Assembly (NCBI GenBank): GCA_049287025.1
Contig: JBAQFA010000009.1
Span: forward strand, 84,562 to 148,561
From: UBA11710 sp049287025
Lineage (GTDB): Bacteria > Patescibacteriota > Patescibacteriia > Magasanikbacterales > UBA922
Direction: 5' to 3'
DNA: 64,000 nt
Made by a program: the position numbers and the translations under genes. The notes below the pieces were generated by a model. The model was not told the origin of the DNA and ran no database searches. It was given only the letters and a program-made list of their open reading frames with translations. This document shows, piece by piece, positions 40,063 through 49,601 of the stretch (the stretch's first letter is position 1; every line of letters starts with the position of its first letter).

Positions 40063-42897
40063 ATGAAAAATGATTCAATAATTATCAAGAACGCCAAGGT
40101 TCATAATTTGAAAGGCGTTTCTCTAGAAATACCAAAAAATAAATTAACAGTGATTACAGGACTTTCCGGCTCAGGGAAGTCCTCTTTGGCATTTGATACT
40201 ATCTATGCCGAAGGCCAAAGGCGTTATGCCGAGAGTTTATCATCTTATGCTCGGCAATTTATGGATGTGCAAGACAGACCAAATGTGGATGAAATAAGGG
40301 GTTTATCGCCGACAATAGCGATTGATCAAAAAAGTGTTTCCCAAAATCCCCGTTCCACTGTGGGAACAGTGACTGAAATTTATGATCATTTACGTCTTCT
40401 TTTTTCTCGCATGGGTGTACAGTATTGTCCAGATTGCAATTTACCAGTAAAAAGTTTTTCCATTGGAGAAATTTCTGAAGCAGTAAGAAGTTTGGCCCGT
40501 AAGAGTTCGGAATTAATTATTTTGGCTCCAGTCGTAAAAGGTAAAACTGTCAAAGCCAAAGATTTGCTGTCTCACTTGGAACAAACTGGTTATGAAAGTG
40601 TGCGTTTGAATGGTATAATTATGAAAATGTTGGAATTGGCCAAATATAAATTTGATGTGGAAAAAAATTATACTGTAGAATTATTAATTGGAAAAATAAC
40701 TGATATTAAAAAACAAGATGTGGTGGTATTGGTTGATAAAGCAATTGATTTGTCAAATGGTGAGATCGTGGTTTTGGATGAAGATAGTGGGGAAGAATAT
40801 TATTATTCTACAGAGCCGGTTTGTCGAGGGTGTAATCGCCAGTTTAATCCAGTCGAGCCACGGAGTTTTAGTTTTAATAGTCCATATGGTGCTTGTCCCC
40901 GTTGTACTGGTTTAGGTCGGACATTAGACGTTGATCCAGAATTAGTTATTCCTAATCCTCGCCTGACTTTGGCCGAAGGTGCGATTCAACCCTGGACGAG
41001 AATTGTGGGTAATCAAACTTTTTATCAAAAATTATTAGTAGAAGTGGCCAAGACCCAGGGTTTTTCGATTGATACTCCTGTTAAAGATTTGCCAAAAGAA
41101 GTAATGGATATTTTATTTTTTGGGACCGATGGTACAGTTTATACTGTTGATAATAAAAAAATTAATTTTGAAGGCATAGTGCCCAATCTTACCCAGCGTC
41201 ATGCTGAGACAGATTCTGATTACATTAGAAAAGAAATTGAACAGTACATGAAAGAAAAAGTTTGTCCGTCTTGTAATGGAAAAAGATTAAAAAATGAATC
41301 TTTGTTTGTAAAGGTTGGTGATCATTCTATTGCCGACATGGTGGAGATGAGTGTAGAAGAGGCTGGTGAATTTTTTAAAGAATTGCAAAATGTTAAAAGT
41401 AAAATGCAAAGTCAGTTTTCTAAGACGGATTTGCTGATTGCTTTACCAATTGCCAAAGAAATCAGCAAGAGACTAGAAGATTTATTAAGAGTAGGTTTGT
41501 ATTATCTTACTTTAGATCGGTCAGTTAGTACTCTGTCTGGTGGTGAAGGTCAGCGTGTGCGTTTGTCTACCCAGCTTTCTACTGGTTTGACTGGAGTAAT
41601 TTATATTTTGGATGAACCATCAATCGGTTTGCATCCTAGAGATAATGATAAATTAATTACCACTCTAAAAACTTTGCGCGATCAGGGTAATACAGTCATC
41701 GTTGTTGAACATGACAGCGCGATGATGGAAGCCGCGGATTTTGTGGTGGATGTTGGTCCAGGCGCTGGTGAATACGGTGGAGAAATTATGGCGACTGGTA
41801 CAGCGGCACAAATAAAAAAGAGTCCAAAATCTTTGACTGGAAGATACTTGACTGGTAAAGAAAAAATTGATATTCCAAAAAAATTACATAAGGGCAATGG
41901 CAAGAGTATAGAAATTATTGGTGCCAAAGCTTTTAATTTGAAAAATATTGATGTTAAGATTCCTTTAGGACAATTGCTCTGTGTAACAGGTGTGTCTGGT
42001 TCTGGTAAGTCAACTCTGATTACAGAAATTCTAGGAAAAGCTTTGAATCAACATTTTTATCGGGCCAAGGCCGAGCCAGCCGAGCACAAAAAAATAAAAG
42101 GTTTATCTAATATTGATAAGGTGATTGTGATTGATCAAACACCGATTGGTAGAACACCTCGTTCCAATCCAGCCACTTATACTGGTGTGTTTAGTGCCAT
42201 TAGAGATTTGTTTACGGCTGTGCCAGAAGCCAAGATGCGTGGTTATGATGCGGGTAAATTTAGTTTCAATGTCAAAGGTGGCGGTAGATGTGAAGCGTGT
42301 GCAGGCGAGGGTTATGTTCGGATCCCAATGCAATTTTTATCAGACGTATTTGTAGAGTGTCCCGAATGCAAAGGCAAGAGATATAATCAAGAAGCTTTGG
42401 AAATTCATTACCGGGGTAAAGATATTGCAGATGTGTTAGATATGACAGTAGAAGAATCATATAGATTTTTTCGCGACACTCCAGCCATTGCCGACAAATT
42501 GCAAATCTTGCGTGATGTCGGTCTTAGTTATGTTCATCTGGGTCAGCCAGCGACAACATTGTCTGGTGGTGAGGCCCAACGGGTAAAATTAGCTACCGAA
42601 TTAGCGCGTCGGGCTACTGGCAAAACATTGTATATTTTGGATGAACCAACGACCGGTTTACATTTTGAAGATATTAAAAAATTATTACACGTCTTGAATC
42701 AGTTGGTAGAAAAAGGTAATTCAGTTTTAATTATTGAACATAATTTGGATGTGATCAAATGTGCGGATTGGATTATTGATTTGGGACCAGAGGGTGGTAA
42801 AAAAGGGGGAGAAGTCGTGGCTCAGGGTACACCAAAGGATGTAGTAAAGGTGAAAAAAAGTTTGACTGGGTTTTATCTTAAGAAAGTTTTGAAGTAA
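40063..42897 (+). CDS. uvrA: Excinuclease ABC subunit A
   Basis: 944 residues from the ATG at 40063. Two ABC modules (Walker A GLSGSGKSS and GVSGSGKST, signatures LSGGEGQR and LSGGEAQR), zinc-finger cysteines (CPDC, CRGC ... CPRC, CPSC, CEAC ... CPEC). UvrA finds DNA lesions and loads UvrB in nucleotide excision repair. Eight bases after the preceding stop. A palindromic element follows the stop. Confidence 0.96.
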   Translation: MKNDSIIIKNAKVHNLKGVSLEIPKNKLTVITGLSGSGKSSLAFDTIYAEGQRRYAESLSSYARQFMDVQDRPNVDEIRGLSPTIAIDQKSVSQNPRSTVGTVTEIYDHLRLLFSRMGVQYCPDCNLPVKSFSIGEISEAVRSLARKSSELIILAPVVKGKTVKAKDLLSHLEQTGYESVRLNGIIMKMLELAKYKFDVEKNYTVELLIGKITDIKKQDVVVLVDKAIDLSNGEIVVLDEDSGEEYYYSTEPVCRGCNRQFNPVEPRSFSFNSPYGACPRCTGLGRTLDVDPELVIPNPRLTLAEGAIQPWTRIVGNQTFYQKLLVEVAKTQGFSIDTPVKDLPKEVMDILFFGTDGTVYTVDNKKINFEGIVPNLTQRHAETDSDYIRKEIEQYMKEKVCPSCNGKRLKNESLFVKVGDHSIADMVEMSVEEAGEFFKELQNVKSKMQSQFSKTDLLIALPIAKEISKRLEDLLRVGLYYLTLDRSVSTLSGGEGQRVRLSTQLSTGLTGVIYILDEPSIGLHPRDNDKLITTLKTLRDQGNTVIVVEHDSAMMEAADFVVDVGPGAGEYGGEIMATGTAAQIKKSPKSLTGRYLTGKEKIDIPKKLHKGNGKSIEIIGAKAFNLKNIDVKIPLGQLLCVTGVSGSGKSTLITEILGKALNQHFYRAKAEPAEHKKIKGLSNIDKVIVIDQTPIGRTPRSNPATYTGVFSAIRDLFTAVPEAKMRGYDAGKFSFNVKGGGRCEACAGEGYVRIPMQFLSDVFVECPECKGKRYNQEALEIHYRGKDIADVLDMTVEESYRFFRDTPAIADKLQILRDVGLSYVHLGQPATTLSGGEAQRVKLATELARRATGKTLYILDEPTTGLHFEDIKKLLHVLNQLVEKGNSVLIIEHNLDVIKCADWIIDLGPEGGKKGGEVVAQGTPKDVVKVKKSLTGFYLKKVLK

Positions 42898-42899
42898 AG

Positions 42900-42970
42900 C
42901 ATTGATTTCACCCGCCTGCTATAGCTTAGCATTGCGGGCAGGCTGGTTTACTAAAAGATTACACTGATAA
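42900..42970. repeat. Palindromic element, CATTGA family, after uvrA
   Basis: CATTGATTTC, imperfect GC-rich palindrome CCCGCCTGC ... GCGGGCAGG, then GATTACACTGAT. Confidence 0.75.
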
Positions 42971-43002
42971 GAAATAATATTTGTTTAATTCTATAATTTT
43001 TT

Positions 43003-43425
43003 ATGAATGAAATATTGCTTACAGTAGATTCTGTAGTGATAATTAATAATGAAAAAATATTATTAATCAAACGTGCCAAAGAACCGTTCATGGAAAAGTA
43101 TGCTTTTCCTGGTGGTCATGTTGATTTAGATGATATTGATACTAAATCTGCTTGTGCGCGTGAACTACAAGAAGAAACAGGCTTGAAAGTTAATCCAGAA
43201 GATTTGGAGTTTTTAATTATTTTAGATGAATTAAATCGTGATCCACGTCCAGGGAGAAGAATTTCTATTGTTTACAAAATTAATTTACCATCAGAAGATT
43301 TGTTAAAGGATTGTAAAGCCGACAGTGATGCCAAAGAGTTAATTATAAAGAATATTGATGAATTGAAACCAGATGATATGGCGTTTGATCATTGGAAAGT
43401 GATTGAGATATTAAAAAACCGCTAG
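43003..43425 (+). CDS. Nudix hydrolase
   Basis: 140 residues. Nudix box GGHVDLDDIDTKSACARELQEETGL: the RELQEETG core is intact, but relative to G-x5-E-x7-REUXEEXGU the first Glu is Asp and there is one extra residue. Hydrolyses nucleoside diphosphates linked to another moiety; substrate unknown. Its end overlaps the hisIE stop codon region and a bidirectional hairpin. Confidence 0.85.
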   Translation: MNEILLTVDSVVIINNEKILLIKRAKEPFMEKYAFPGGHVDLDDIDTKSACARELQEETGLKVNPEDLEFLIILDELNRDPRPGRRISIVYKINLPSEDLLKDCKADSDAKELIIKNIDELKPDDMAFDHWKVIEILKNR

Positions 43426-43442
43426 TCAGCGGTTTTTCTTTT
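43411..43442. terminator. Bidirectional terminator, Nudix gene / his operon
   Basis: AAAACCGC-TAGTCA-GCGGTTTT with flanking A- and T-tracts; it includes the stops of both genes. Confidence 0.8.
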
Positions 43443-43991
43443 TTCAATCTCTTTAAAAACATCTTCCAACTTAATATTTTTTTTATTCAGCAAAACAAAG
43501 AGGTGATAAATCAAATCCACAGTTTCTTCAATTAAACGTTTTTTGGTTTCACGAATTGAAGCGTTTATTACCTCAGTAGTTTCTTCCATTATTTTACCAA
43601 TAATTTTATTTATACCACCTTTAAATAAACTAGTAGTGTAAGAATTTTTGGGTAGATTATTTTTTCTATTTTCTATGGTAGTAAATAATTCAATTAAGGG
43701 ATTGATTACAGGTTTTTCTTTAAAACATGAATAACTGCCAGTGTGGCAGGTTGGGCCAGCTGGTTTTACTTTTATAAGAATGGCATCTTTATCACAATCA
43801 AAGTTTAAACTTTTTACTAATAAATAATTTTTACTAGTTTCACCTTTTTGCCAGAGACGTTTTTTGGAACGACTATAAAACCAAACTTTGTTTGTTTTCT
43901 TAGTTTTTTTTAAAGCTTCATTATTCATGTAGCCTAACATTAGTACTGTGTTGGTACTTTCGTCTTGGATAATGGCAGGAATTAGTTTCAT
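43422..43991 (-). CDS. hisI: Bifunctional phosphoribosyl-AMP cyclohydrolase / phosphoribosyl-ATP pyrophosphatase
   Basis: 189 residues, HisIE fusion. N-terminal HisI: TVLMLGYMNNEALKKT, WFYSRSKKRLWQKGETS, D-C-D-x-D and PAGPTCHTG with the zinc Cys/His. C-terminal HisE: IIGKIMEETTEVINA and EETVDLIYHLFVLL. Steps 2 and 3 of histidine synthesis. Last gene of the his operon, 69 bp after hisA::F. Confidence 0.94.
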   Translation of the reverse strand: MKLIPAIIQDESTNTVLMLGYMNNEALKKTKKTNKVWFYSRSKKRLWQKGETSKNYLLVKSLNFDCDKDAILIKVKPAGPTCHTGSYSCFKEKPVINPLIELFTTIENRKNNLPKNSYTTSLFKGGINKIIGKIMEETTEVINASIRETKKRLIEETVDLIYHLFVLLNKKNIKLEDVFKEIEKRKTAD

Positions 43992-44060
43992 ATTCGGACA
44001 TTAATATTATTTTTGTTTAATTAATTTTTGTAGCATTGATTAAAACAGATTTAAATTGAT

Positions 44061-45536
44061 TTATAAACGTATGTTAGTTGTGTTTTTTGCTAGATATTTT
44101 TTTAAATCTTTAATTTTCAATCTTCCACTATGAAATAAACTGGCAGCTAAGACGGCGTCAGCTCGACCATTAATAAAAACATTTCTAAAATCACTTAATT
44201 TTCCGGCTCCACCAGAGGCAATAACAGGAATATTTATTGTTGCTGTAATCTGCCTTAGAAGATTATTATCAAAGCCAGTCTTGGTGCCATCACGATCAAT
44301 GGCAGTTAATAGTATTTCCCCGGCGCCAAGCTTTTCTACTTGTTGTACCCAATCTAGAACTTTTAATTTGGTTTTTGTGTTTCCACTATTAATATAGACA
44401 TAATAGTCATTACCAATTTTTTTAGCATCAATCGCCACGACAATACACTGAGACCCAAATTTTTTACTAGCTTCCCTAATCAATTTAGGATTTAAAACTC
44501 CGGCTGTATTAATCGCAATTTTGTCAGCGCCGGCTTTTAATACCGCTTTAATATCTTTGATTGATTTAATGCCCCCACCCACAGTAAAAGGAATAAAGAT
44601 ATTTTTAGCAATTTTTTCCACCATTGAACATAGAGTTTTTCTTTTTTCTAAGGTAGCAGTGATATCTAAGAATACTAATTCATCCGCGCCAGCATTAGCA
44701 TATTTTTTTGCCAATTCAACAGGGTCACCAGCAAAAGTAAGATTTTTAAATTTTATGCCTTTTACTACTTGATCATTTTTTACATCTAAACAGGGAATAA
44801 TCCGTTTGGCTAGATTATTGGCTACTTTAGTTAATTTAAGTGCTTTAATTAAGTTGATTTTATTTTCATACAAGGCTTTGCCAATAATACAACCATAGAA
44901 TTTTTGGGTTTGTAATTTTTTGATTGTATTTATATTGGACACCCCGCCAGAGATTATCACATTGAAACCTAGGGCTTGGAGTTTTTTGATTGGTTCTAGG
45001 TTTGGACTTGAAAGCATACCATCACGAGAAATGTCAGTGCAAATTATTTCTCTAATTCCAAGTTTTTTTAATTTTTTAGCTAGTGATAAATAATTTTGTT
45101 TGTTAGTTATTTGCCAGCCGTTAGTAGCAATTTTATTTTTATTTAGATCCAGACTAATAATTATTCGTTGACTTCCGTATTCATTAACAAGTTTTTTTAT
45201 TAATTCTAAATTTTGGATTAGACTGGTACCGAGAATAATTTTATCAACCCCAAAATCTAAATAGGCTTTAACGGTTTTTAGATTTCTTATGCCACCACCA
45301 ACTTCAAGAATAACTTGGGTAGCTTGTCGGATTTTTTTAATAATAGTGAAATTTATTGGTTTGCCAGTTTTAGCACCATCTAGATCTACAAGGTGTAATC
45401 TGGTGGCGCCAGCTTGGGTAAACTGTTTGGCAATTTTTATTGGATCAATGGAATATTTTTTGACTAAATTAAAATTGCCCTGAGTCAAGCGGACACATTT
45501 ACCATTCATAATGTCAATTGCTGGGATGATTAACAT
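44061..45536 (-). CDS. HisA-HisF fusion protein
   Basis: 491 residues in one frame. Residues 1-238 are HisA (IIPAIDIMNGKCVRL, VGGGIRN, the phosphate site ISGGVSN; isomerase for ProFAR). After a linker without a Met, residues about 245-491 are HisF (LAKRIIPCLDVKNDQVVKG, DITATLEKR, VGGGIKS, LTAIDRDGTKTGFD, IASGGAG; the cyclase half of IGP synthase). Key Asp residues of both barrels are present. The two consecutive steps of the pathway are thus on one chain. hisH, the glutaminase partner of HisF, lies just upstream and overlaps by 7 bp. Confidence 0.93.
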   Translation of the reverse strand: MLIIPAIDIMNGKCVRLTQGNFNLVKKYSIDPIKIAKQFTQAGATRLHLVDLDGAKTGKPINFTIIKKIRQATQVILEVGGGIRNLKTVKAYLDFGVDKIILGTSLIQNLELIKKLVNEYGSQRIIISLDLNKNKIATNGWQITNKQNYLSLAKKLKKLGIREIICTDISRDGMLSSPNLEPIKKLQALGFNVIISGGVSNINTIKKLQTQKFYGCIIGKALYENKINLIKALKLTKVANNLAKRIIPCLDVKNDQVVKGIKFKNLTFAGDPVELAKKYANAGADELVFLDITATLEKRKTLCSMVEKIAKNIFIPFTVGGGIKSIKDIKAVLKAGADKIAINTAGVLNPKLIREASKKFGSQCIVVAIDAKKIGNDYYVYINSGNTKTKLKVLDWVQQVEKLGAGEILLTAIDRDGTKTGFDNNLLRQITATINIPVIASGGAGKLSDFRNVFINGRADAVLAASLFHSGRLKIKDLKKYLAKNTTNIRL

Positions 45537-46117
45537 AATTTACAAAAATTATTTAATAATTTTAAACCAACGTCACCAGATTTTTCAGGGTGAAATTGCG
45601 TGGCATAAAAATTGTTTTTATTTATAATTGTTGGGTATTCAATATCATAGCTGGTTGTTCCAATAACATATTTGTTTTCAGCCTTGAAATAATAAGAGTG
45701 GACAAAATAAAAATAACTATTATTTTGTATGCCTTGCGTTAGGAGTGATGATTTAGTTAGTTTTACTTTATTCCAACCAATTTGTGGAGTCTTAACTTCT
45801 TCGGAAAATTTTATTACTGTGCCCGGGATAATATTTAAGCATTTTGTATTATCTTCTTCAGAAGATGTGGCCAATATTTGCAATCCCAGACAAATTCCCA
45901 GAAAGGGGACTGAAGTGTTTTTAATTACATCAATCAGCCCCGCTTTCTTTAATTCATTCATGGCTTGGCCAGCTCGACCTTGCCCAGGAAAAATAATTTT
46001 ATCAGCTTGTTTTATTACATTTTTGTCAGAAGTAATTACATAATCTATGCCTAATTGGTTTAGGGCATTGGCAACTGAGGTGATGTTTCCAGCTTGGTAA
46101 TTAATAATAGCGATCAT
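45530..46117 (-). CDS. hisH: Imidazole glycerol phosphate synthase glutaminase subunit
   Basis: 195 residues from the ATG at 46117; the longer frame translates a palindromic repeat. Class I glutamine amidotransferase: PGQGRAG, nucleophile Cys in GICLGLQ, and FHPEKS with the catalytic His and Glu. Supplies ammonia to HisF. Overlaps the hisA::F start by 7 bp. Confidence 0.94.
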   Translation of the reverse strand: MIAIINYQAGNITSVANALNQLGIDYVITSDKNVIKQADKIIFPGQGRAGQAMNELKKAGLIDVIKNTSVPFLGICLGLQILATSSEEDNTKCLNIIPGTVIKFSEEVKTPQIGWNKVKLTKSSLLTQGIQNNSYFYFVHSYYFKAENKYVIGTTSYDIEYPTIINKNNFYATQFHPEKSGDVGLKLLNNFCKLC

Positions 46118-46120
46118 AAA

Positions 46121-46176
46121 CATTGATTTCCTGCCTGCGCAGGCAGGCACTGATTAATTAATGGATTTCACAGATA
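46121..46176. repeat. Palindromic element, CATTGA family, between hisB and hisH
   Basis: CATTGATTTCCTGCCTGC/GCAGGCAGGCA, then GGATTTCACAGAT. Nearly identical core to the copy at 31138. It sits inside the his operon between genes. Confidence 0.8.
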
Positions 46177-46199
46177 ATAATTGTGATATATTAAATGAA

Positions 46200-47246
46200 T
46201 TATAGATTTCCTTTTGTACTGGGTATCTGATTTTTTATGCGTGGATCAATTTCAACGGCTTGACGTAGGGCTCTACCAAAACATTTAAAAATCGCTTCTG
46301 CCATGTGGTGTTCATTCCGGCCGTAACGAAGATTGATGTGGATGGTGGCTTGTAGACTATTGGCAAAAGCGCGGAAAAAATCTTCAAATAATTCGGTCGG
46401 CATGTCCCCAATTTTTTCTCTTTTAAATTTTGCATTCCAAACTAGAAATGGACGCCCGCTCAAATCAATGGCTACTTCTGCCAATGCTTCATCCATGGGT
46501 AATAAAAATCCATAACGATTTATACCTTTTTTGTCCGTCAGAGCTTTGTTTATAATAGTTCCTAAAACTAAACCAACATCTTCTACTGTGTGGTGTTCAT
46601 CAACAGGTAAATCTCCAATACATTTTATAGTTAGATCAATTAAAGAATTTTTGGCAATTTGTTCTAGCATGTGGTCAAAGAATTTTATGCCAGTTTGGAT
46701 ATCATAATTATCTTGTCCGTCTAGATTAATTTGAACTGTTATTTTTGTTTCTGTAGTTATTCGTTCCAATTGGGTCAGGCGAGGAAAACTACTATTAGTT
46801 TTGGCTTGATAGAATTTTATGCCAAGGTTTTCAGCAAATTGTTTGTCAGAATCTCTATCGCCAATCATAAAAGATCTTTCAATATTCATTGGTTTAGCCA
46901 ATAAAAATTCTTTAATCAGGCCAATTTTTGGTTTTCGGCAAGAGCAATTGTCATTTGGTAAGTGTGGACAAATAAATATTCTATAAAATTTTATCTTTTC
47001 TTTTTTAAGTTTATCTAATAATCTATTTTGGACTAAATCAAAATCAGCGCGCGGGAAACTGGTTGTGCCCAAACCATCTTGGTTGGAGATCATGATTAAT
47101 TTATAGTTGTTAGTTATTAGTTGTTTTAGACCGGTGAGGACATTATCAAGAATTTTTAGTTTATCTAAAGAGTCAATTTGCTTTGTATCTGGCGGTTCAT
47201 AAATCATAGTGCCATCGCGGTCTATAAAAGCGTATTTGTTCAACAT
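46200..47246 (-). CDS. hisB: Bifunctional histidinol-phosphatase / imidazoleglycerol-phosphate dehydratase
   Basis: 348 residues. N-terminal HAD phosphatase: FIDRDGTM, SNQDG, zinc loop C-P-H-L ... C-S-C-R-K-P, and GDRDSD. C-terminal dehydratase: FFDHMLEQIA, DEHHTVEDVGLVLG, and YGRNEHHMAEAIFK with the metal-binding His-His pairs. E. coli-type fused HisB. Steps 6 and 8. Overlaps hisC by 7 bp. Confidence 0.95.
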   Translation of the reverse strand: MLNKYAFIDRDGTMIYEPPDTKQIDSLDKLKILDNVLTGLKQLITNNYKLIMISNQDGLGTTSFPRADFDLVQNRLLDKLKKEKIKFYRIFICPHLPNDNCSCRKPKIGLIKEFLLAKPMNIERSFMIGDRDSDKQFAENLGIKFYQAKTNSSFPRLTQLERITTETKITVQINLDGQDNYDIQTGIKFFDHMLEQIAKNSLIDLTIKCIGDLPVDEHHTVEDVGLVLGTIINKALTDKKGINRYGFLLPMDEALAEVAIDLSGRPFLVWNAKFKREKIGDMPTELFEDFFRAFANSLQATIHINLRYGRNEHHMAEAIFKCFGRALRQAVEIDPRIKNQIPSTKGNL

Positions 47247-48304
47247 ATGGTTAATTTGTCTAATAGTTTAATAAGTTTTTTTGTTTGAGTTAGTGTACCA
47301 AGTGTGATTCTAATGGTCCCATCAATATTAGACCCAGTGCGTGGTCGAGTGAGAATATTATTAGTTTTGAGATGATTGAAAACTTTTTTTGGATTTGTTG
47401 GCTTGATCAAAATAAAATTAGCATTACTGTTGTAGTATTTGATATTTTTTTGTTTTAAATAATTTTCTAGCATTGGTTTGGATTTGGTCATGGTTTCACT
47501 CACATAATTGTTTAAGCCGGTTAAATTTTTTAATACATATTCAACTGCTTTGATACCTAAAGTATTAATATCATAAGGTCCACGAACTTTTTGCATTTCT
47601 TTTATCAGTTTTTTGTTGGCAATAATATAACCAATTCGTAGTGAAGCCAGACCAAAGGCTTTGGAAAAAGTTCGGCTGATAACCAAGTTAGAGTATTTTT
47701 TTAGTAGTGGTACAGTTGTTATGCCAGCAAATTCAAAATAAGCTTCGTCAATATAGACAAGAGAATTTTTGGCTTTTTTTAGAATTTGTTCAATTTCTGT
47801 TAGGGAGAGACTGGTGCCAGTTGGATTGTTTGGATTGCAAATGATTATTAGTTTAATTTTGTTAGAAAAACTTTTAAGAACTTCTTTTAGTGGAAAAGAA
47901 AGATCATCCTTATTGTATTGTGGTGTGATGATAATATTATTACTTATGTTTGCATTTTGATAAAATCTAGCAAAGCTGGGTGATGGAATAATAACAAGAT
48001 CATTTTCTTTGGTAAAAGATTTAAAAATTATTTCAATGGCCTGACCAGAGCCATTGGTAATTAAAATATTATCTTTTTTAACGCCAGCATATTTGGCAAT
48101 TTTTTGGGTAATATTTTGGTACGCTGGATAAATGTTTAATTGGTTTTTGTCTAAATATTTTTTTAAATATTTATTTATATTTTTGTCATAAGGTTCGGTT
48201 CGTTCATTAAAATCTAATAATAGATACCCCAAACCCGCCCGGCCTTCAAGGGGCGGGTTGTAGGGTTTCATTTTTAGTATATTGTCATTAACTAAGTTTT
48301 TCAT
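47240..48304 (-). CDS. hisC: Histidinol-phosphate aminotransferase
   Basis: 354 residues, fold type I PLP enzyme. NNPTG, YIDEAYFEF, and the PLP Lys in RTFSKAFGLASLRIGY. Residues about 13-26 (KPYNPPLEGRAGLG) come partly from a GC-rich palindrome near the N-terminus, before the conserved LDFNER motif. Step 7. One base pair separates it from hisD. Confidence 0.94.
   Translation of the reverse strand: MKNLVNDNILKMKPYNPPLEGRAGLGYLLLDFNERTEPYDKNINKYLKKYLDKNQLNIYPAYQNITQKIAKYAGVKKDNILITNGSGQAIEIIFKSFTKENDLVIIPSPSFARFYQNANISNNIIITPQYNKDDLSFPLKEVLKSFSNKIKLIIICNPNNPTGTSLSLTEIEQILKKAKNSLVYIDEAYFEFAGITTVPLLKKYSNLVISRTFSKAFGLASLRIGYIIANKKLIKEMQKVRGPYDINTLGIKAVEYVLKNLTGLNNYVSETMTKSKPMLENYLKQKNIKYYNSNANFILIKPTNPKKVFNHLKTNNILTRPRTGSNIDGTIRITLGTLTQTKKLIKLLDKLTIC
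48225..48266. repeat. Palindromic element in frame inside hisC
   Basis: AACCCGCCC ... GGGCGGGTT, with further outer pairing ACCC/GGGT. Translated as NPPLEGRAGLG. Confidence 0.65.
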
Positions 48305-48305
48305 A

Positions 48306-49601
48306 TTATTTGAATCTGACTGAACAAGAATATTGGTGGGCTGGTAAATTTTCTACTTCAGCAAAGGTTTCAATGGTTTGTCTAATATTTTTTAGGCCAG
48401 TTTTGGTACAGCTTTGGTATTCCACCAGACGAACAAAGTCCATGACTGATAACCCAGAAAACATTTTGGCTGAGCCACCAGTTGGTAAGACGTGGTTTGC
48501 ACCAGTGGCATAGTCGCCAGCCGATTTGCAAGTATATTTTCCAATAAAAATTGATCCAGCATTGGTGATTTGTTTTGCTATGGCTTTAGAGTTTCTTGTT
48601 ATAATTTGAATGTGCTCTGGAGCATAGTCATTGGCAAAGTTAATACAATCTCTGATAGAATTGGCAATTATAATTTGGCTGTATTTTTTTATTGATTGTT
48701 TGATATAATTTTTGGTACTGAATGTATTGATTTGCGTCTTTATCAATTGCTGTACTTCTTTAGCTAATTTATTTGAGGTGGTAATAAGAATGGTGGCTGA
48801 ATCTTCACCATGTTCAATATCACACATTAGATCAGCGGTAACAAAATTTGGATTCGCAGTATCATCAGCAATAATTAAATTTTCTGATGGTCCAGCCGGT
48901 GAATCAATAGCAATTTTACCGCTCATAAGGCCAATCATTTTTGCCACGGTCACATAAGCATTGCCTGGACCAACAATTTTATCTACTTTGGATATGCTTT
49001 TGGTTCCATATGTGAGAGCACCAATAGCCTGTGTGCCACCAATCTTATAAATATTTTTTATACCAATCATGTCAGCGGCGACTAATATTTCTGGGGCAAT
49101 TGTTCCATCCTTTCTCGGTGGAGTAGTAATAAAAATATTTTTACAGCCAGCGATTTTGGCAGGAATGCCATTCATTAGAACGGAAGAAGGATAAAGGGCT
49201 TTTCCACCTGGGACATACAGACCTACCCGTTCAATTGGTTGCCATTTTTTCCAGACCCCTATTCCTTTGCTTGGTTTAATTTTTTTTTCACCTGATAACG
49301 GAAGTTGATTTTTGTGTACAGCTGTAATATTATTTACGGCTTGTGTTAAAGCAGTTAAATATTTTTTACTGATTTTTTTGTAAGCAGTTTTGATTTCATT
49401 TGGGCTGACTTTTGGTTTATCAATAACTACCCCATCAAATTTTTTGGTGTATTTTTTTATAGCGGTATCACCATTGGTTTCAATATCAAGCATAATTTTT
49501 TTTACCATAGGAAAAAGAATATCATAGTTTTGGCAACTGCGTTTCATTATAATTTGATAACGTTTGGTGGTTTTAAATTGATCTAATTTAACTATTTGCA
49601 T
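48306..49601 (-). CDS. hisD: Histidinol dehydrogenase
   Basis: 431 residues, full length. VERVGLYVPGGKALYPSSVLM, GGTQAIGALTYGT, DSPAGPSENLI, and EHIQIITRN with the catalytic Glu-His. Oxidises histidinol to histidine in two NAD-linked steps. Overlaps hisG by 14 bp. Confidence 0.96.
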   Translation of the reverse strand: MQIVKLDQFKTTKRYQIIMKRSCQNYDILFPMVKKIMLDIETNGDTAIKKYTKKFDGVVIDKPKVSPNEIKTAYKKISKKYLTALTQAVNNITAVHKNQLPLSGEKKIKPSKGIGVWKKWQPIERVGLYVPGGKALYPSSVLMNGIPAKIAGCKNIFITTPPRKDGTIAPEILVAADMIGIKNIYKIGGTQAIGALTYGTKSISKVDKIVGPGNAYVTVAKMIGLMSGKIAIDSPAGPSENLIIADDTANPNFVTADLMCDIEHGEDSATILITTSNKLAKEVQQLIKTQINTFSTKNYIKQSIKKYSQIIIANSIRDCINFANDYAPEHIQIITRNSKAIAKQITNAGSIFIGKYTCKSAGDYATGANHVLPTGGSAKMFSGLSVMDFVRLVEYQSCTKTGLKNIRQTIETFAEVENLPAHQYSCSVRFK

